Of a stretch of 64,000 nt of DNA, positions 55,003 to 63,686 are shown piece by piece. The notes beneath the pieces are model-generated. The model searched no databases, was not told where the DNA came from, and saw only the letters and a program-made list of their open reading frames with translations. The DNA lies in the NCBI RefSeq assembly GCF_030068605.1, contig NZ_JASJOU010000001.1, forward strand, positions 1,426,001 to 1,490,000, written 5' to 3'. Position numbers and translations under genes: made by a program. This DNA is from Xanthocytophaga agilis (GTDB lineage Bacteria > Bacteroidota > Bacteroidia > Cytophagales > 172606-1). How positions within the stretch are numbered: the stretch's first letter is position 1; each line of letters starts with the position of its first letter.

Positions 55003-55104
55003 AAGAACCTCGTGACAAGACTGGCGGCCTTTCCGATTGGAGAGTATTTTTTCTCTCAGAAAGTAAACGCAACTCTATTTGTCACAAGATTCTTTCAGAA
55101 GGAC
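54993..55104 (+). repeat. Dispersed repeat family B, intact 112-bp core (copy 6)
   Basis: The core starts GTCCTCCTGAAAGAACCTCG and ends AGATTCTTTCAGAAGGAC, with a centre of 60 bases. The homologous tail continues to about 55215 (CTTTCAGATAGAAATAAGG, then CAGAAAAGTTATGGAACAAG). It is nearly identical, in inverted orientation, to the copy at 58627-58738 including the tail. Confidence 0.88.
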
Positions 55105-55274
55105 AAAATGGGGAAATCCTTTCAGATAGAAATAAGGAAAGATCTTTTCAGGAGAACTTTGTTCTTTAGTTACAAACCTCTTTCCCAGAAAAGTTATGGA
55201 ACAAGATAAGGGTTGGCCTTCTTCGTTCTTTGAAATAGGGATGCAGACCGTCAATGGATAGATTAGTCTTACAA

Positions 55275-55817
55275 TTATGAAGCAGTCTGTGTGTAGGTAT
55301 CAAAATCTACCACCTGTATGGCAGACTTTGTTTGCGCCATAGCACTCCAGATCCAGTTGTAATGATCAATGATCTGCTTTGCTGTCAGATGCGGTTTGTC
55401 TTCTGTGGTATGTGCGTTGGAGAGCACCGTTACAGGCAAGTCATTGACCAAGGCAGCTTTAACAGTGGCATCTACACAAAAATCTGTTGCACACCCTGTT
55501 ACTACCAGTTCGGTAATAGTTAGATTGTCCAGTATCTGTTTGAGATCTGTCTTGTAAAAGGCATCATTGGCAGTTTTGGAAATGACCAGATCATCCGGAT
55601 TGACGGGTAAGGCAGGCAAGATCTCCCACCCTTCCGTATGTGGAATATAACATCCTTCGCTGCTCCCATCATGTTGTATAAAGATAACTTTGTCACCCTT
55701 TGCTCTGAACGCCTCTGCAAGCGTCTGGATACGAGTAATCACCGCCTCTCCCTCAAACATGGCATCCATAGAAACAAAGGATTCATTTTGCATATCGATA
55801 ATAAGAAGTGCCCGCAT
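55275..55817 (-). CDS. Isochorismatase-like cysteine hydrolase
   Basis: The 180-residue protein has the family's catalytic triad: Asp8 in ALLIIDMQ, Lys81 in VISKTANDAF and Cys114 in GCATDFCVDAT. The family includes nicotinamidases, isochorismatases and other amidohydrolases. The sequence lacks the metal-binding Asp-x-His pattern expected of nicotinamidase (it has IQHDGSSEG instead), so a different amide or ester substrate is likely. Cytoplasmic, single gene. Confidence 0.88.
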   Translation of the reverse strand: MRALLIIDMQNESFVSMDAMFEGEAVITRIQTLAEAFRAKGDKVIFIQHDGSSEGCYIPHTEGWEILPALPVNPDDLVISKTANDAFYKTDLKQILDNLTITELVVTGCATDFCVDATVKAALVNDLPVTVLSNAHTTEDKPHLTAKQIIDHYNWIWSAMAQTKSAIQVVDFDTYTQTAS

Positions 55818-55968
55818 GTATATATAGTGTTTTATCAGTCAGCAAAATAGAAGCTTTTGGAGCATTATCAAAAGAGAAGTTTATCAATCGTTTATAGGAA
55901 ATAATTTCCAGAGGTTTTCGGGAATCACCAACCAACTAACTTAGCATCTCAATAGCTTAAAAACAATT

Positions 55969-56018
55969 AAGCAGGACAGCGTAAGTCTCTTTAAACGATC
56001 TTACACAGTCCTGCTTCG
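55969..56018 (-). terminator. Probable terminator of the 56044-56277 gene
   Basis: AAGCAGGAC and CTTACAC pair with GTCCTGCTT and GTAAG in an interrupted stem; on the minus strand it is followed by AATTGTTTTT, 25 bases after the stop codon. Confidence 0.5.
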
Positions 56019-56043
56019 TTATTTCTGACAGGTTATGTGGTGA

Positions 56044-56277
56044 TTAGTTCAGGTGAAGAAAGAATACGATAGATTGGCTGGCAAGTGCAGCTTCAATGAC
56101 AATGGCCGGAACAGGCTTGGTGAAATGCAGACGGAAGCTGATGCCCATAAAATACGATTCCTGCTGGTACATGTGCGAGATCTGAAACCCCATTTCATGC
56201 AGAATATTCTGAATCTGAGGCACATACTTTGGATTGCAGTCCAGGCTGTTGTAATGTTCTTTTGTGTCTATTTTCAT
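56044..56277 (-). CDS. Hypothetical small protein
   Basis: The 77-residue product (MKIDTKEHYNSLDCNPKYVP, then QNILHEMGFQISHMYQQESY) has an alpha/beta pattern and no signal peptide or membrane segment. A terminator-like hairpin follows. No family recognised. The frame is protein-like enough to accept. Confidence 0.55.
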   Translation of the reverse strand: MKIDTKEHYNSLDCNPKYVPQIQNILHEMGFQISHMYQQESYFMGISFRLHFTKPVPAIVIEAALASQSIVFFLHLN

Positions 56278-56588
56278 AGCGGTAACTGGTGGATAGAGGT
56301 TGAAAATTATACAAGCAACTATGTCTTCCTTTACCCTATATCCGGTTTGTAGAGCAAATAGTGGTAAGTATTCGTCGGTTGCAGCAAAGGTGTAGATGAC
56401 CTATAGATTCTGGCAGACAAAAAAAAGTACAGAATAAGTAACATGCACTAACTGATTCTAATTCCAGTTTAAAAGGAGCCTCAATGCACCAAAACCAAAC
56501 AAAACTCAAATAATTTCTATAGAAGTAACAAAAAACTGATACAGGAAAGACAAAATAGACAGTATTGAGCATTAAGCCTTCTGCCATA

Positions 56589-56621
56589 CAAACAGCAAAG
56601 CCAACCTGGTAGGCTGGCTTT
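56589..56621. terminator. Terminator-like hairpin
   Basis: AGCAAAGCCAAC pairs with GGCTGGCTTTGCT around a short loop. It lies 25 bases behind the stop of the gene fragment at 56646-56732 on the minus strand and may be that gene's old terminator. Confidence 0.5.
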
Positions 56622-56645
56622 GCTCAATTCTATAAATACAGAAGA

Positions 56646-56732
56646 TTATTTAATCAGAATCACATCATCAAGATAAAATCGCTCATCCTGCCCATCAGGT
56701 CCTTGATGTTTATGAATGAAAATACACTCCAT
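56646..56732 (-). pseudogene. C-terminal gene remnant next to a family B repeat
   Basis: A short minus-strand frame ends IHKHQGPDGQDERFYLDDVI followed by LIK and a TAA at 56646. The sequence resembles the C-terminal strand of secreted lectin-like or glycan-related domains ('DGxDERFYLDDVxL'). Upstream (from about 56734) it is cut by repeat family B. I read it as the 3' end of a gene destroyed by the repeat. Confidence 0.45.
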
Positions 56733-56733
56733 T

Positions 56734-56790
56734 TGGAAAGGCCGCCGGTCTTGTCACGAGATTCTTTCAGAAGGACAGAGAAAAAGGTAA
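56734..56790 (-). repeat. Partial inverted copy of repeat family B (copy 7)
   Basis: GGAAAGGCCGCCGGTCTTGT, then CACGAGATTCTTTCAGAAGGAC, is one half of the core in reverse orientation. The rest of 56791-57024 holds nothing else I can support. Confidence 0.7.
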
Positions 56791-57024
56791 TTTATTTAAG
56801 AAGGCGGGCTTTTGTTCTTTATTTGGTAAATCTCTTGCCTTGAAGCCTTGATTTTTCTAGTTTTGGTAGCTGACTATTTTAGTGTCCACATATCGCACTC
56901 CTTCTCTGAAGATACCCTATTTCTATGGTAAACAGTAATGCTTTGCATTGCCTTAACCATTTATCAGAGACACCAGGCAAACTCGCCTGACGTATTTCCT
57001 ATGTCTTTTTAAAAATTCACAAAA

Positions 57025-57885
57025 ATGAAATATCACTATTTCATCTCAGGTATGTTATGCCTGCTTCCAGGCATGCTATGTACCTGCAAACTAGTACGTT
57101 CATCCAAAAACGATTCTTTTATGTCAGAACATATAAATAATGCTCAGCTTATTCGTGAAGTCTATCGCCGCATTTTTGGACAAGCCGATGTTGAATTTGC
57201 CAATGAAGTAATTGCGGAAGACTATATCCAGCACAATCCGATGATTAAAACAGGCAAAGCCGGCGTTATGGAGTTTATAGGTTATCTTACATCTATGCCC
57301 CGTCCAGCAAATCCTGTTAAGCCGTTTATGCGCTTTATTGCAGACGGGCCCTATGTAATTGTCCATTCCAGCATGCCCTGGCAAAATCAACAGAATGCTA
57401 CTGTAGATCTGTATAGGATACAAGATGGCAAACTAGCTGAGCACTGGGATGCTGTTGAGATACAACCTTCCTCTACAGCCAGTGGCAATCTTATGGTTGA
57501 AGGCCCTGTAGAGATAGAGGATACTGGTTATACAGAGGAGAATAAGTCGATAGTCCGGAAATTTTATGAGGATGTATTTATTTCTCAGCATAGGACTTCA
57601 CTTGACAAATATGTTGATCCCGCTTTGATTCAGCATCTACCCGAAGTTACAAATGGACAGACAGGTCTGCAGGAATATATCAGTACGACAACAGTTGTTC
57701 GCACCCGGATACATCGGATCATTGGTGAAGGGAACTTTGTTGTGGTGCAGGCAGAAGGAAAAGTAAAAAACGATTCGTATGTATTCTATGATCTCTTTCG
57801 CCTGAGTAAAGAAAAGATTGTAGAACAATGGGGCGTTAAGCAGGCTATACCTGCTACTATGGCCCACTCAAACGGAATGCTTTAA
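57025..57885 (+). CDS. Exported protein with two SnoaL/NTF2-like domains
   Basis: The 286-residue protein starts with an export signal (MKYHYFISGMLCLLPGMLC) that may be a lipobox. Two SnoaL-type domains follow: residues about 38-150 (VYRRIFGQADVEFANEVIAEDYIQHNP) and about 175-275 (VRKFYEDVFISQHRTSLDKYV, then LIQHLPEVTNGQTGLQEYI). Both keep the 'D/P...YIQH(N/L)P' and 'DLYRI/DLFRL...AEHWD/VEQWG' patterns. SnoaL-like proteins catalyse aldol or hydrolytic reactions or just bind small ligands. The tandem arrangement is a duplication. A terminator follows. Confidence 0.82.
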   Translation: MKYHYFISGMLCLLPGMLCTCKLVRSSKNDSFMSEHINNAQLIREVYRRIFGQADVEFANEVIAEDYIQHNPMIKTGKAGVMEFIGYLTSMPRPANPVKPFMRFIADGPYVIVHSSMPWQNQQNATVDLYRIQDGKLAEHWDAVEIQPSSTASGNLMVEGPVEIEDTGYTEENKSIVRKFYEDVFISQHRTSLDKYVDPALIQHLPEVTNGQTGLQEYISTTTVVRTRIHRIIGEGNFVVVQAEGKVKNDSYVFYDLFRLSKEKIVEQWGVKQAIPATMAHSNGML

Positions 57886-57910
57886 AGCTTCCTTACTGTA
57901 CTAATAAAAC

Positions 57911-57945
57911 AAAAGAGCCATTTCCTTTTCGGGAGTGGCTCTTGA
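57911..57945. terminator. Rho-independent terminator
   Basis: AAGAGCCATT pairs with AGTGGCTCTT around a short loop, between the SnoaL-like gene (plus) and the small gene ending at 57994 (minus). It could serve both. Confidence 0.75.
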
Positions 57946-57993
57946 CTCATTTATACAGAAGCTAAGTAAAAAAATCGTTTGTAATACAACTCG

Positions 57994-58161
57994 TTACAGG
58001 CTTTTGTCAGGAAGAAAAATCAAAACAGCAAATGATACTACTGGCAATACACAGGCAATACCAAACCATTTCCAGAACGACCTTCCTCTGCTATTCGCCA
58101 CATAACCTGTTACCAGAGGCACCATGAACATCATGCCCAGTAACCCTATCAGAAAATCCAT
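57994..58161 (-). CDS. Small two-helix membrane protein
   Basis: A 55-residue frame from ATG at 58161 to TAA at 57994 encodes MDFLIGLLGMMFMVPLVTGY, then VANSRGRSFWKWFGIACVLP and VVSFAVLIFLPDKSL. It has two membrane helices separated by a basic, aromatic loop (RGRSFWKWF), a pattern common to small Bacteroidota membrane proteins of unknown function. The terminator at 57911-57945 follows it. Confidence 0.65.
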   Translation of the reverse strand: MDFLIGLLGMMFMVPLVTGYVANSRGRSFWKWFGIACVLPVVSFAVLIFLPDKSL

Positions 58162-58510
58162 TATGTGTATTTGTATAGTTTGATGAATGACAAACAGACG
58201 AAGTTGTCTGATCGCAAAATGCAGATGTAATTATAACAATGTATAGCCAAAAAATGTAACAGAAAAAAGCTTTTTTTTAGACTCCTCTTTCTAATTCTTA
58301 GTTCTTTTCTATCCTATATCGGTTAAAAACAATTCATTAATTTCAATAAATGCTCATGGGTAGGAATAGATTTCTACTTGTAACAAATTAGATTGTTCTT
58401 CCAAAGTTGGTGTATAATCCAGATCATACCTCTACTAGTGGCATGGTACTTTTTGTCACACTACGACGCGATACCCAAAAAAGACGCCTCCAGCGATGCT
58501 CCCACCTTCA
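58162..58510. other. Gene-free stretch
   Basis: AT-rich DNA ahead of a family B copy; no coding frame or strong structure is seen. Confidence 0.4.
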
Positions 58511-58626
58511 AAACCGAGAGCTTATCGTTTCCCATACCTTTTCTGGAAAAGAGGTCTGTAAATAAAGAACAAAGTTCTCCTGAAAAGATCTTTCCTTATT
58601 TCTATCTGAAAGGATTTCCCCATTTT

Positions 58627-58738
58627 GTCCTTCTGAAAGAATCTTGTGACAAATAGAGTGGTGTTCACTTTCTGAGAGAAAAAATACTCTCCAATCGGAA
58701 AGGCCGCCAGTCTTGTCACAAGATTCTTTCAGAAGGAC
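58627..58738 (-). repeat. Dispersed repeat family B, intact 112-bp core, inverted (copy 8)
   Basis: The core runs from GTCCTTCTGAAAGAATCTTG to GATTCTTTCAGAAGGAC. The tail to the left (58510-58626) is the near-identical inverted equivalent of 55105-55215. To the right, about 58739-58835, lies the alternative tail (GTGAGAGGACAAAAAAGAG, CCCTAAAATATTCAAAATTG) that also follows the GIY-YIG-bearing copy. Confidence 0.88.
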
Positions 58739-58840
58739 AGCGAGGAGATCTTTACTTAAGGAAGACAACAAGGGTGAGAGGACAAAAAAGAGTTTTCCCT
58801 AAAATATTCAAAATTGAAAAAGTTATGGGACAAGATAAGC

Positions 58841-59260
58841 TTATAGACTCTGTTCTCTATACCCCTTAATCTTATTCATCTTAAAAGACAAAGTCATATC
58901 CAGTACTGTAGATTGTTTGTCAACAATATATTCCAGCAAGGAGGCTGACAACGTTAAAGCTTTATCTTTTTTTACTGAATCAGATGTAATCCGTGATGCA
59001 TACACAAACAACATATCTGACAGATATTCTATCTGTTTTAACTGGTCTTTCTCTGAACCTTCTACTATCAACTGCGTAATTGCCTGTAGATCCAATTCCA
59101 ACAACTCATCCAAACCTTTACCTGTAACTTTTTGAGCAATGGCGTTACTTTGAGCTAATGCCTGCTCTATTCTTCCTTCTTCTACCAATCCTACTACACG
59201 GGCAAGCATATCACGGATCTGCTCTAAAACACGTAAGATTAAATCTCTGCTATAAGCCAT
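58841..59260 (-). CDS. Hypothetical helical protein (DUF6483-like)
   Basis: The 139-residue protein begins MAYSRDLILRVLEQIRDMLA and is predicted all-helical, with TPR-like pacing (RVVGLVEEGRIEQALAQSNAI). It resembles, from memory only, small proteins annotated DUF6483 ('LRMIEQxxxxLAxIxxLxxxG'). It has no signal peptide or membrane segment. Function unknown. It lies on the same strand as, but separated by a terminator from, the RND operon. Confidence 0.65.
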   Translation of the reverse strand: MAYSRDLILRVLEQIRDMLARVVGLVEEGRIEQALAQSNAIAQKVTGKGLDELLELDLQAITQLIVEGSEKDQLKQIEYLSDMLFVYASRITSDSVKKDKALTLSASLLEYIVDKQSTVLDMTLSFKMNKIKGYREQSL

Positions 59261-59341
59261 ATGAATAATTTATGAGAGGAATATTTCTGATGCAGGATCA
59301 GGATAATCAAAAATAAGTCTTTACCTGTAATTCATCAAAAA

Positions 59342-59387
59342 GAAAACGACTTTGCCCTGTCTTGTAAACAATAGCAAAGTCGTTTCT
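59342..59387 (-). terminator. Terminator of the RND efflux operon
   Basis: AACGACTTTGC pairs with GCAAAGTCGTT. On the minus strand it is followed by TTCTTTTT, 20 bases after the stop codon at 59407. Confidence 0.8.
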
Positions 59388-59406
59388 GGAAAAATCCAGT
59401 ATATAA

Positions 59407-62400
59407 TTACTTGGTTTCTTCTGAAAGCGATGGCACAGGGGCAATCGAATCAGATTTACGGCCAAAACGTTTTTTCACTTTAGTAATTGCCAGTTCAAAC
59501 GTCAGATAAGCAGAAGGCACCAGTACCAGTGTCAATAATAGTGAACTGGTCAGACCACCTATGATTACCCAGGCCAGACCGTTTTTGGTTTCGGCACCAG
59601 CACCAGACGCCAATGCAATCGGCAACATACCAAAGATCATAGCAATGGTGGTCATCAGGATTGGACGCAAACGTTCTCTACCCGCCTCTACCAATGCTTC
59701 CCTTACAGGCATTCCCTGTTCCTTCAGGTGATTGGTAAAGTCTACCAGCAGGATCGCGTTTTTAGCCACCAGACCCATCAGCATGATCATCCCAATAATA
59801 GAGAAAATACTCAGGTTTTCAAGGGCAAGCGCTAAGGCCATCAAGGCACCAATCAAGGCAACAGGTAGTGAGAACAATACGATAAACGGATACAGGAAGG
59901 AATCGTATAAGGCTACCATGATCAGGTATACGAATACAATAGCAATCAACAACGCTATACCCAGACTACCAAACGCATCCGATTGCTGTTGCAGTGAACC
60001 AGCATACTCAATCACAATGCCTTCCGGCAGTTTCTTTGTTTGCATAACTTTCTGAATATCTGCCCCTACCGTACCAATCGGACGACCAACTACCTGTGCA
60101 TTTACAGTGATAGCCGATAACCGGTCACGGCGTTCAAGCTTGCTGGCTCCCAGCTCCTGAGATACAGTGGCAAATTGCTTCAGCGACACCAGCTTACCCT
60201 GATTATTCACAAAGGGAATATTACTCACATCATCGCTGTTAGCCCGGTTAAAACGATCCAGGGCAATATGGATATCATATTCATACTGTCCTTCACGATA
60301 CTTCGAATCATCGTTTCCATTAAAAGCAGTACGCAGTGTACTACCTACATCATTGACAGAAAGTCCCAACGCAGCCATACGTTCCCGGTCCAGTTGTACC
60401 TGTAACTCAGGGTTGGGATCTTCTACTGAAAACTCAACATCTGTAGTACCTGGCGTCCTCTTTACCACATCCATTACCGTTTCGGCAGCCTGACGTACTT
60501 TATCAAGTTCTGTTCCCTTCAATACAATCTGTACAGGGGCAGTGTTGGCGTTACCTGTAATACTGGTAGCAGCAGCTTTGGCTTTTATACCAGGAAGTTT
60601 CTGGATCTTCTCCTTTATTTTTGCACCAAATTCTTCGGTCGTTACCGAACGTTCCTTGCGATCTACCAGAAGCACGGTTAGTTCTGAACGGTTGTTGGAA
60701 CCTGTTCCTGCTCCCATCTGTGCACTGGTGTACCCTACCTTACTCAAAACCAGCTTTACTTCAGGTTGTTCCATTAGCAGTTGTTCAACCCTGCGTGTGG
60801 TCTGATTGTTCTGGTACATAGTTACCTGAGGCTCCAGTTCCAGTTGAATGATCATTTCACCACGATCACCCTGCGCAGCAAACTCACTTCCGATAAATCC
60901 GGCAGGCACCAGCGCGATAGACCCTACAAATAATATAAATGCACCCAGATAGATTGCCCACCGATGTCCCAGACTCCATTTCAGAATACGGGTATAAGCG
61001 TCCTGAAGACGAGTAAACAAGTCTTCAAAGCCCAGTGAAATACGTCCCCAAAGAGTATTTTTTGTAAAATGATCCAGCTTTCCAAAACGGGAAGCCAGCA
61101 TAGGTGTAATGGTAAAAGACACAAACAAACTCATCAATGTAGAGAATACGACCACCAGCGCAAATTCACGCAGAATATTCCCAATCAATCCGGATACCAG
61201 CGACATCGGTAAGAATACCACCACGTCCACCAACGTAATCGCAAGAGCTGTAAAGCCAATTTCATTTCGTCCATCCAGCGCTGCAGTACGTTTATCTTTA
61301 CCCATTTCCATATGGCGGTAAATATTCTCCAACACCACAATCGAGTCATCAACCAGAATCCCTACTACCAGCGAAAGAGCCATCAAAGTCATCAAGTTAA
61401 GCGAGAAGTTGAACACATACATCAGAATGAATGTAGAAATCATAGACGCTGGAATCGCCACCATGACAATCAGTGAGCTACGTAAGCTATGCAGGAATAT
61501 CAACATCACAGCAGCTACAATGATTACAGCCAGAATCAAGTCTTCCTGAACCGCATTGGCAGAAGCTAAGGTATAGATGGAACTGTCATTGGCGATATTG
61601 AACTTCACCTTCTCTGCCGCATACATCTTCTCAATCTTACTTAGTTCGGCTTTTACCTTTTTGCTCACATCCACAGCATTGGCATCAGCCTGCTTTTGCA
61701 CAATCAAACCAATAGATGTGCGTCCGTTGATCCGGTTGATAGTTGTGATTTCTGCAATTCCATCTTCCACTTCTGCAATATCTTCCAGCGTAATCCGGCT
61801 GCCGCTTGGCTGGGTAGATACAACCAGCTTACGTAATTGGTCCAATGAAGCAAACTTGGCTGCAATACGCAAGCTATATTGCTGGTCAGTTGTTTCTACC
61901 TTTCCTGTCGGAAAATCCTGATTGGCAGTAATAATGGCTTGTGTAACCTGATTCAGTGACAGGTGATACGCCTGTAAACGTTCAGGGTCCAGGTTTACTT
62001 TGATCTGACGTTCTTCACCACCTACCAGCGTGATCTGCCCTACACCCTGTATCTTTGCCAGCTGAGGTTGTATCCTGTCTTCCACCATCTTGTAAAAGGT
62101 AGTGGGACTCACATTGGCAGATACTCCCATTTGCAGAATAGGCAAATCGTCTGTTGAGAATTTATTTATTGTAGGTGCATCTACATCATCAGGCAACTGC
62201 GATAAAATTGCATTTACTTTTCGCTGAGCATCCTGTACTGACTCATCTACATTAGCAGATTGCAACAACTGAATCACTACCAGTGATACGCCTTCCTGCG
62301 AAGTGGACTGAATCTTATCCAGGTTCTCCAGTGAGGATAAGGCATCTTCAATCTTTTTGGTTACAGATGTTTCAACCTCTCCTGCCGCAGCTCCCGGATA

Positions 62401-62550
62401 CAGAGTAATCACAGACATCACCGGAGCTTCGAACTTTGGAAGCAGGTTGTAATTAAGCTGAGAATAACTCAGCAAACCCAATATACCCAGCACGGTAAAA
62501 ATTACAATTACCAATGCGGGCCGTTTAATGGAAATCTCGGTAATAGACAT
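59407..62550 (-). CDS. RND efflux pump inner-membrane subunit (AcrB/HAE1-like)
   Basis: The 1047-residue protein is full length for an HAE1-type RND pump. It starts MSITEISIKRPALVIVIFTV (TM1), has the proton-relay Asp pair in VVGILVDDSIVVLENIYRHM (TM4), the large periplasmic loops (TITRINGRTSIGLIVQKQAD; LDRERMAALGLSVNDVGSTL) and the C-terminal TM bundle (IGMIMLMGLVAKNAILLVDF, RPILMTTIAMIFGMLPIAL). It drives proton-coupled export of drugs, metals or lipids together with the adaptor and outer-membrane channel encoded upstream. It starts 43 bases after the adaptor stop. Substrate unknown. Confidence 0.93.
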   Translation of the reverse strand: MSITEISIKRPALVIVIFTVLGILGLLSYSQLNYNLLPKFEAPVMSVITLYPGAAAGEVETSVTKKIEDALSSLENLDKIQSTSQEGVSLVVIQLLQSANVDESVQDAQRKVNAILSQLPDDVDAPTINKFSTDDLPILQMGVSANVSPTTFYKMVEDRIQPQLAKIQGVGQITLVGGEERQIKVNLDPERLQAYHLSLNQVTQAIITANQDFPTGKVETTDQQYSLRIAAKFASLDQLRKLVVSTQPSGSRITLEDIAEVEDGIAEITTINRINGRTSIGLIVQKQADANAVDVSKKVKAELSKIEKMYAAEKVKFNIANDSSIYTLASANAVQEDLILAVIIVAAVMLIFLHSLRSSLIVMVAIPASMISTFILMYVFNFSLNLMTLMALSLVVGILVDDSIVVLENIYRHMEMGKDKRTAALDGRNEIGFTALAITLVDVVVFLPMSLVSGLIGNILREFALVVVFSTLMSLFVSFTITPMLASRFGKLDHFTKNTLWGRISLGFEDLFTRLQDAYTRILKWSLGHRWAIYLGAFILFVGSIALVPAGFIGSEFAAQGDRGEMIIQLELEPQVTMYQNNQTTRRVEQLLMEQPEVKLVLSKVGYTSAQMGAGTGSNNRSELTVLLVDRKERSVTTEEFGAKIKEKIQKLPGIKAKAAATSITGNANTAPVQIVLKGTELDKVRQAAETVMDVVKRTPGTTDVEFSVEDPNPELQVQLDRERMAALGLSVNDVGSTLRTAFNGNDDSKYREGQYEYDIHIALDRFNRANSDDVSNIPFVNNQGKLVSLKQFATVSQELGASKLERRDRLSAITVNAQVVGRPIGTVGADIQKVMQTKKLPEGIVIEYAGSLQQQSDAFGSLGIALLIAIVFVYLIMVALYDSFLYPFIVLFSLPVALIGALMALALALENLSIFSIIGMIMLMGLVAKNAILLVDFTNHLKEQGMPVREALVEAGRERLRPILMTTIAMIFGMLPIALASGAGAETKNGLAWVIIGGLTSSLLLTLVLVPSAYLTFELAITKVKKRFGRKSDSIAPVPSLSEETK

Positions 62551-62593
62551 AGTTTCCGTAAATTAAAAATCGTGACTTTAAATAGTTTTACCT

Positions 62594-63652
62594 TTACTGA
62601 ATCACTGCCACATGAGCATTATCGTACAGGTTAATTTGTCCGGTAGTAACTACCTTCTCTCCTTCTTTCAATCCATCCAGCACTTCCAATGCTGTACCGT
62701 TATCTCCTCCAATCGTAACTTTACGAAGTTTTACTACATTGTTTGCTCCCACCACATACACCTGTGCATCTTTGATACTTCCTACAAGGGCTTCACGTGG
62801 GATCTGCAAAGTAGGCACCTGGCTTTTACGGTTAAAGGCTACATCTACATAGGTACCTGCTTTTAATGGATTTTTAGACTGATTAATCAGTTGAATCTCT
62901 ACCGGATAATTGTGCGCATCATCTCCTCTGGGACTGATAAAGGTTATCTTCCCTTCAAATTTTACTCCCGGATATACCGAAGCTGTCAGACTTACCGGAT
63001 CACCTAGCTTTAGTGCATACACATCCCGCTCTGCTACATTCAACTGCACTTTTAACTTAGATACATCTACCAATGTGCCAATAGAAGCGCCGATATTGAC
63101 AAAAGCACCTGTTTCTACAGGTTTCAATGTGATAACTCCACTGATTGGCGCAACAATATTCGTATTATTCAGTTCTTTCCGAGCCTGTTCCAGCTGGTTT
63201 TTTGCATTGTCATAGGTAAGCTGGTATTGTTGAAGCTGAGCCTCTGTAGCAGCTCCACCTTTGAATAGGTTAGTATAGCGATCTACGTTCTGTTTAGCAT
63301 TGGCAAGGGTCTGTTCAGCCGTAGAAACCGCCAATGACTTCACCCGTGCATCTACCCGTGCCAGTACCTGTCCCTGGCGTATCTGGTCACCCAGTTCAAA
63401 GTTTACACTGGTCAATGTACCAGCTACTTCAGCCTTAATATCTATCACCTTATTGGCTGTTACAGTCCCAACCAGTGTCAGATTCTTTTCACTTGCTTTG
63501 CTTTTTACTTCTGCCACATTAACCGAAATTTGTACTCCGGTTGTATCGGGCATTTGTTTCTTTGCGTCAATCTGTTTTTTGTTGTTCATTAGCCGGAAAC
63601 CTACCAGAGCTATAACAACGATAATGACTAGTATGGTGAGAATGCGTTTCAT
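62594..63652 (-). CDS. RND periplasmic adaptor (membrane fusion protein)
   Basis: The 352-residue protein has an N-terminal membrane helix (ILTILVIIVVIALVGFRLM), a biotinyl-lipoyl domain split by a helical hairpin (VIDIKAEVAGTLTSVNFELG; ARVDARVKSLAVSTAEQTLA; VAPISGVITLKPVETGAFVN) and the beta-barrel and membrane-proximal domains (QIPREALVGSIKDAQVYVVG). It links the pump to the TolC-like channel. It lies 34 bases after the outer-membrane gene stop, within one operon. Confidence 0.92.
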   Translation of the reverse strand: MKRILTILVIIVVIALVGFRLMNNKKQIDAKKQMPDTTGVQISVNVAEVKSKASEKNLTLVGTVTANKVIDIKAEVAGTLTSVNFELGDQIRQGQVLARVDARVKSLAVSTAEQTLANAKQNVDRYTNLFKGGAATEAQLQQYQLTYDNAKNQLEQARKELNNTNIVAPISGVITLKPVETGAFVNIGASIGTLVDVSKLKVQLNVAERDVYALKLGDPVSLTASVYPGVKFEGKITFISPRGDDAHNYPVEIQLINQSKNPLKAGTYVDVAFNRKSQVPTLQIPREALVGSIKDAQVYVVGANNVVKLRKVTIGGDNGTALEVLDGLKEGEKVVTTGQINLYDNAHVAVIQ

Positions 63653-63686
63653 GTTTCTATAATATATAAGAGTATAGTATCAGTTA

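Noticed and set aside
56336-56587. 83-codon minus-strand ORF rich in Cys and Phe
   Set aside because: Composition looks like random translation; no start context or homology pattern.
55012-58719. A 65-codon ORF (MTRLAAFPIGEYFFSQKVNA...) at 55012-55209 and again at 58522-58719, with a longer form at 52445-52702
   Set aside because: The frames lie in family B repeats. All six residue differences between the two 65-codon copies are amino-acid changes, some drastic, so there is no sign of selection on a protein.
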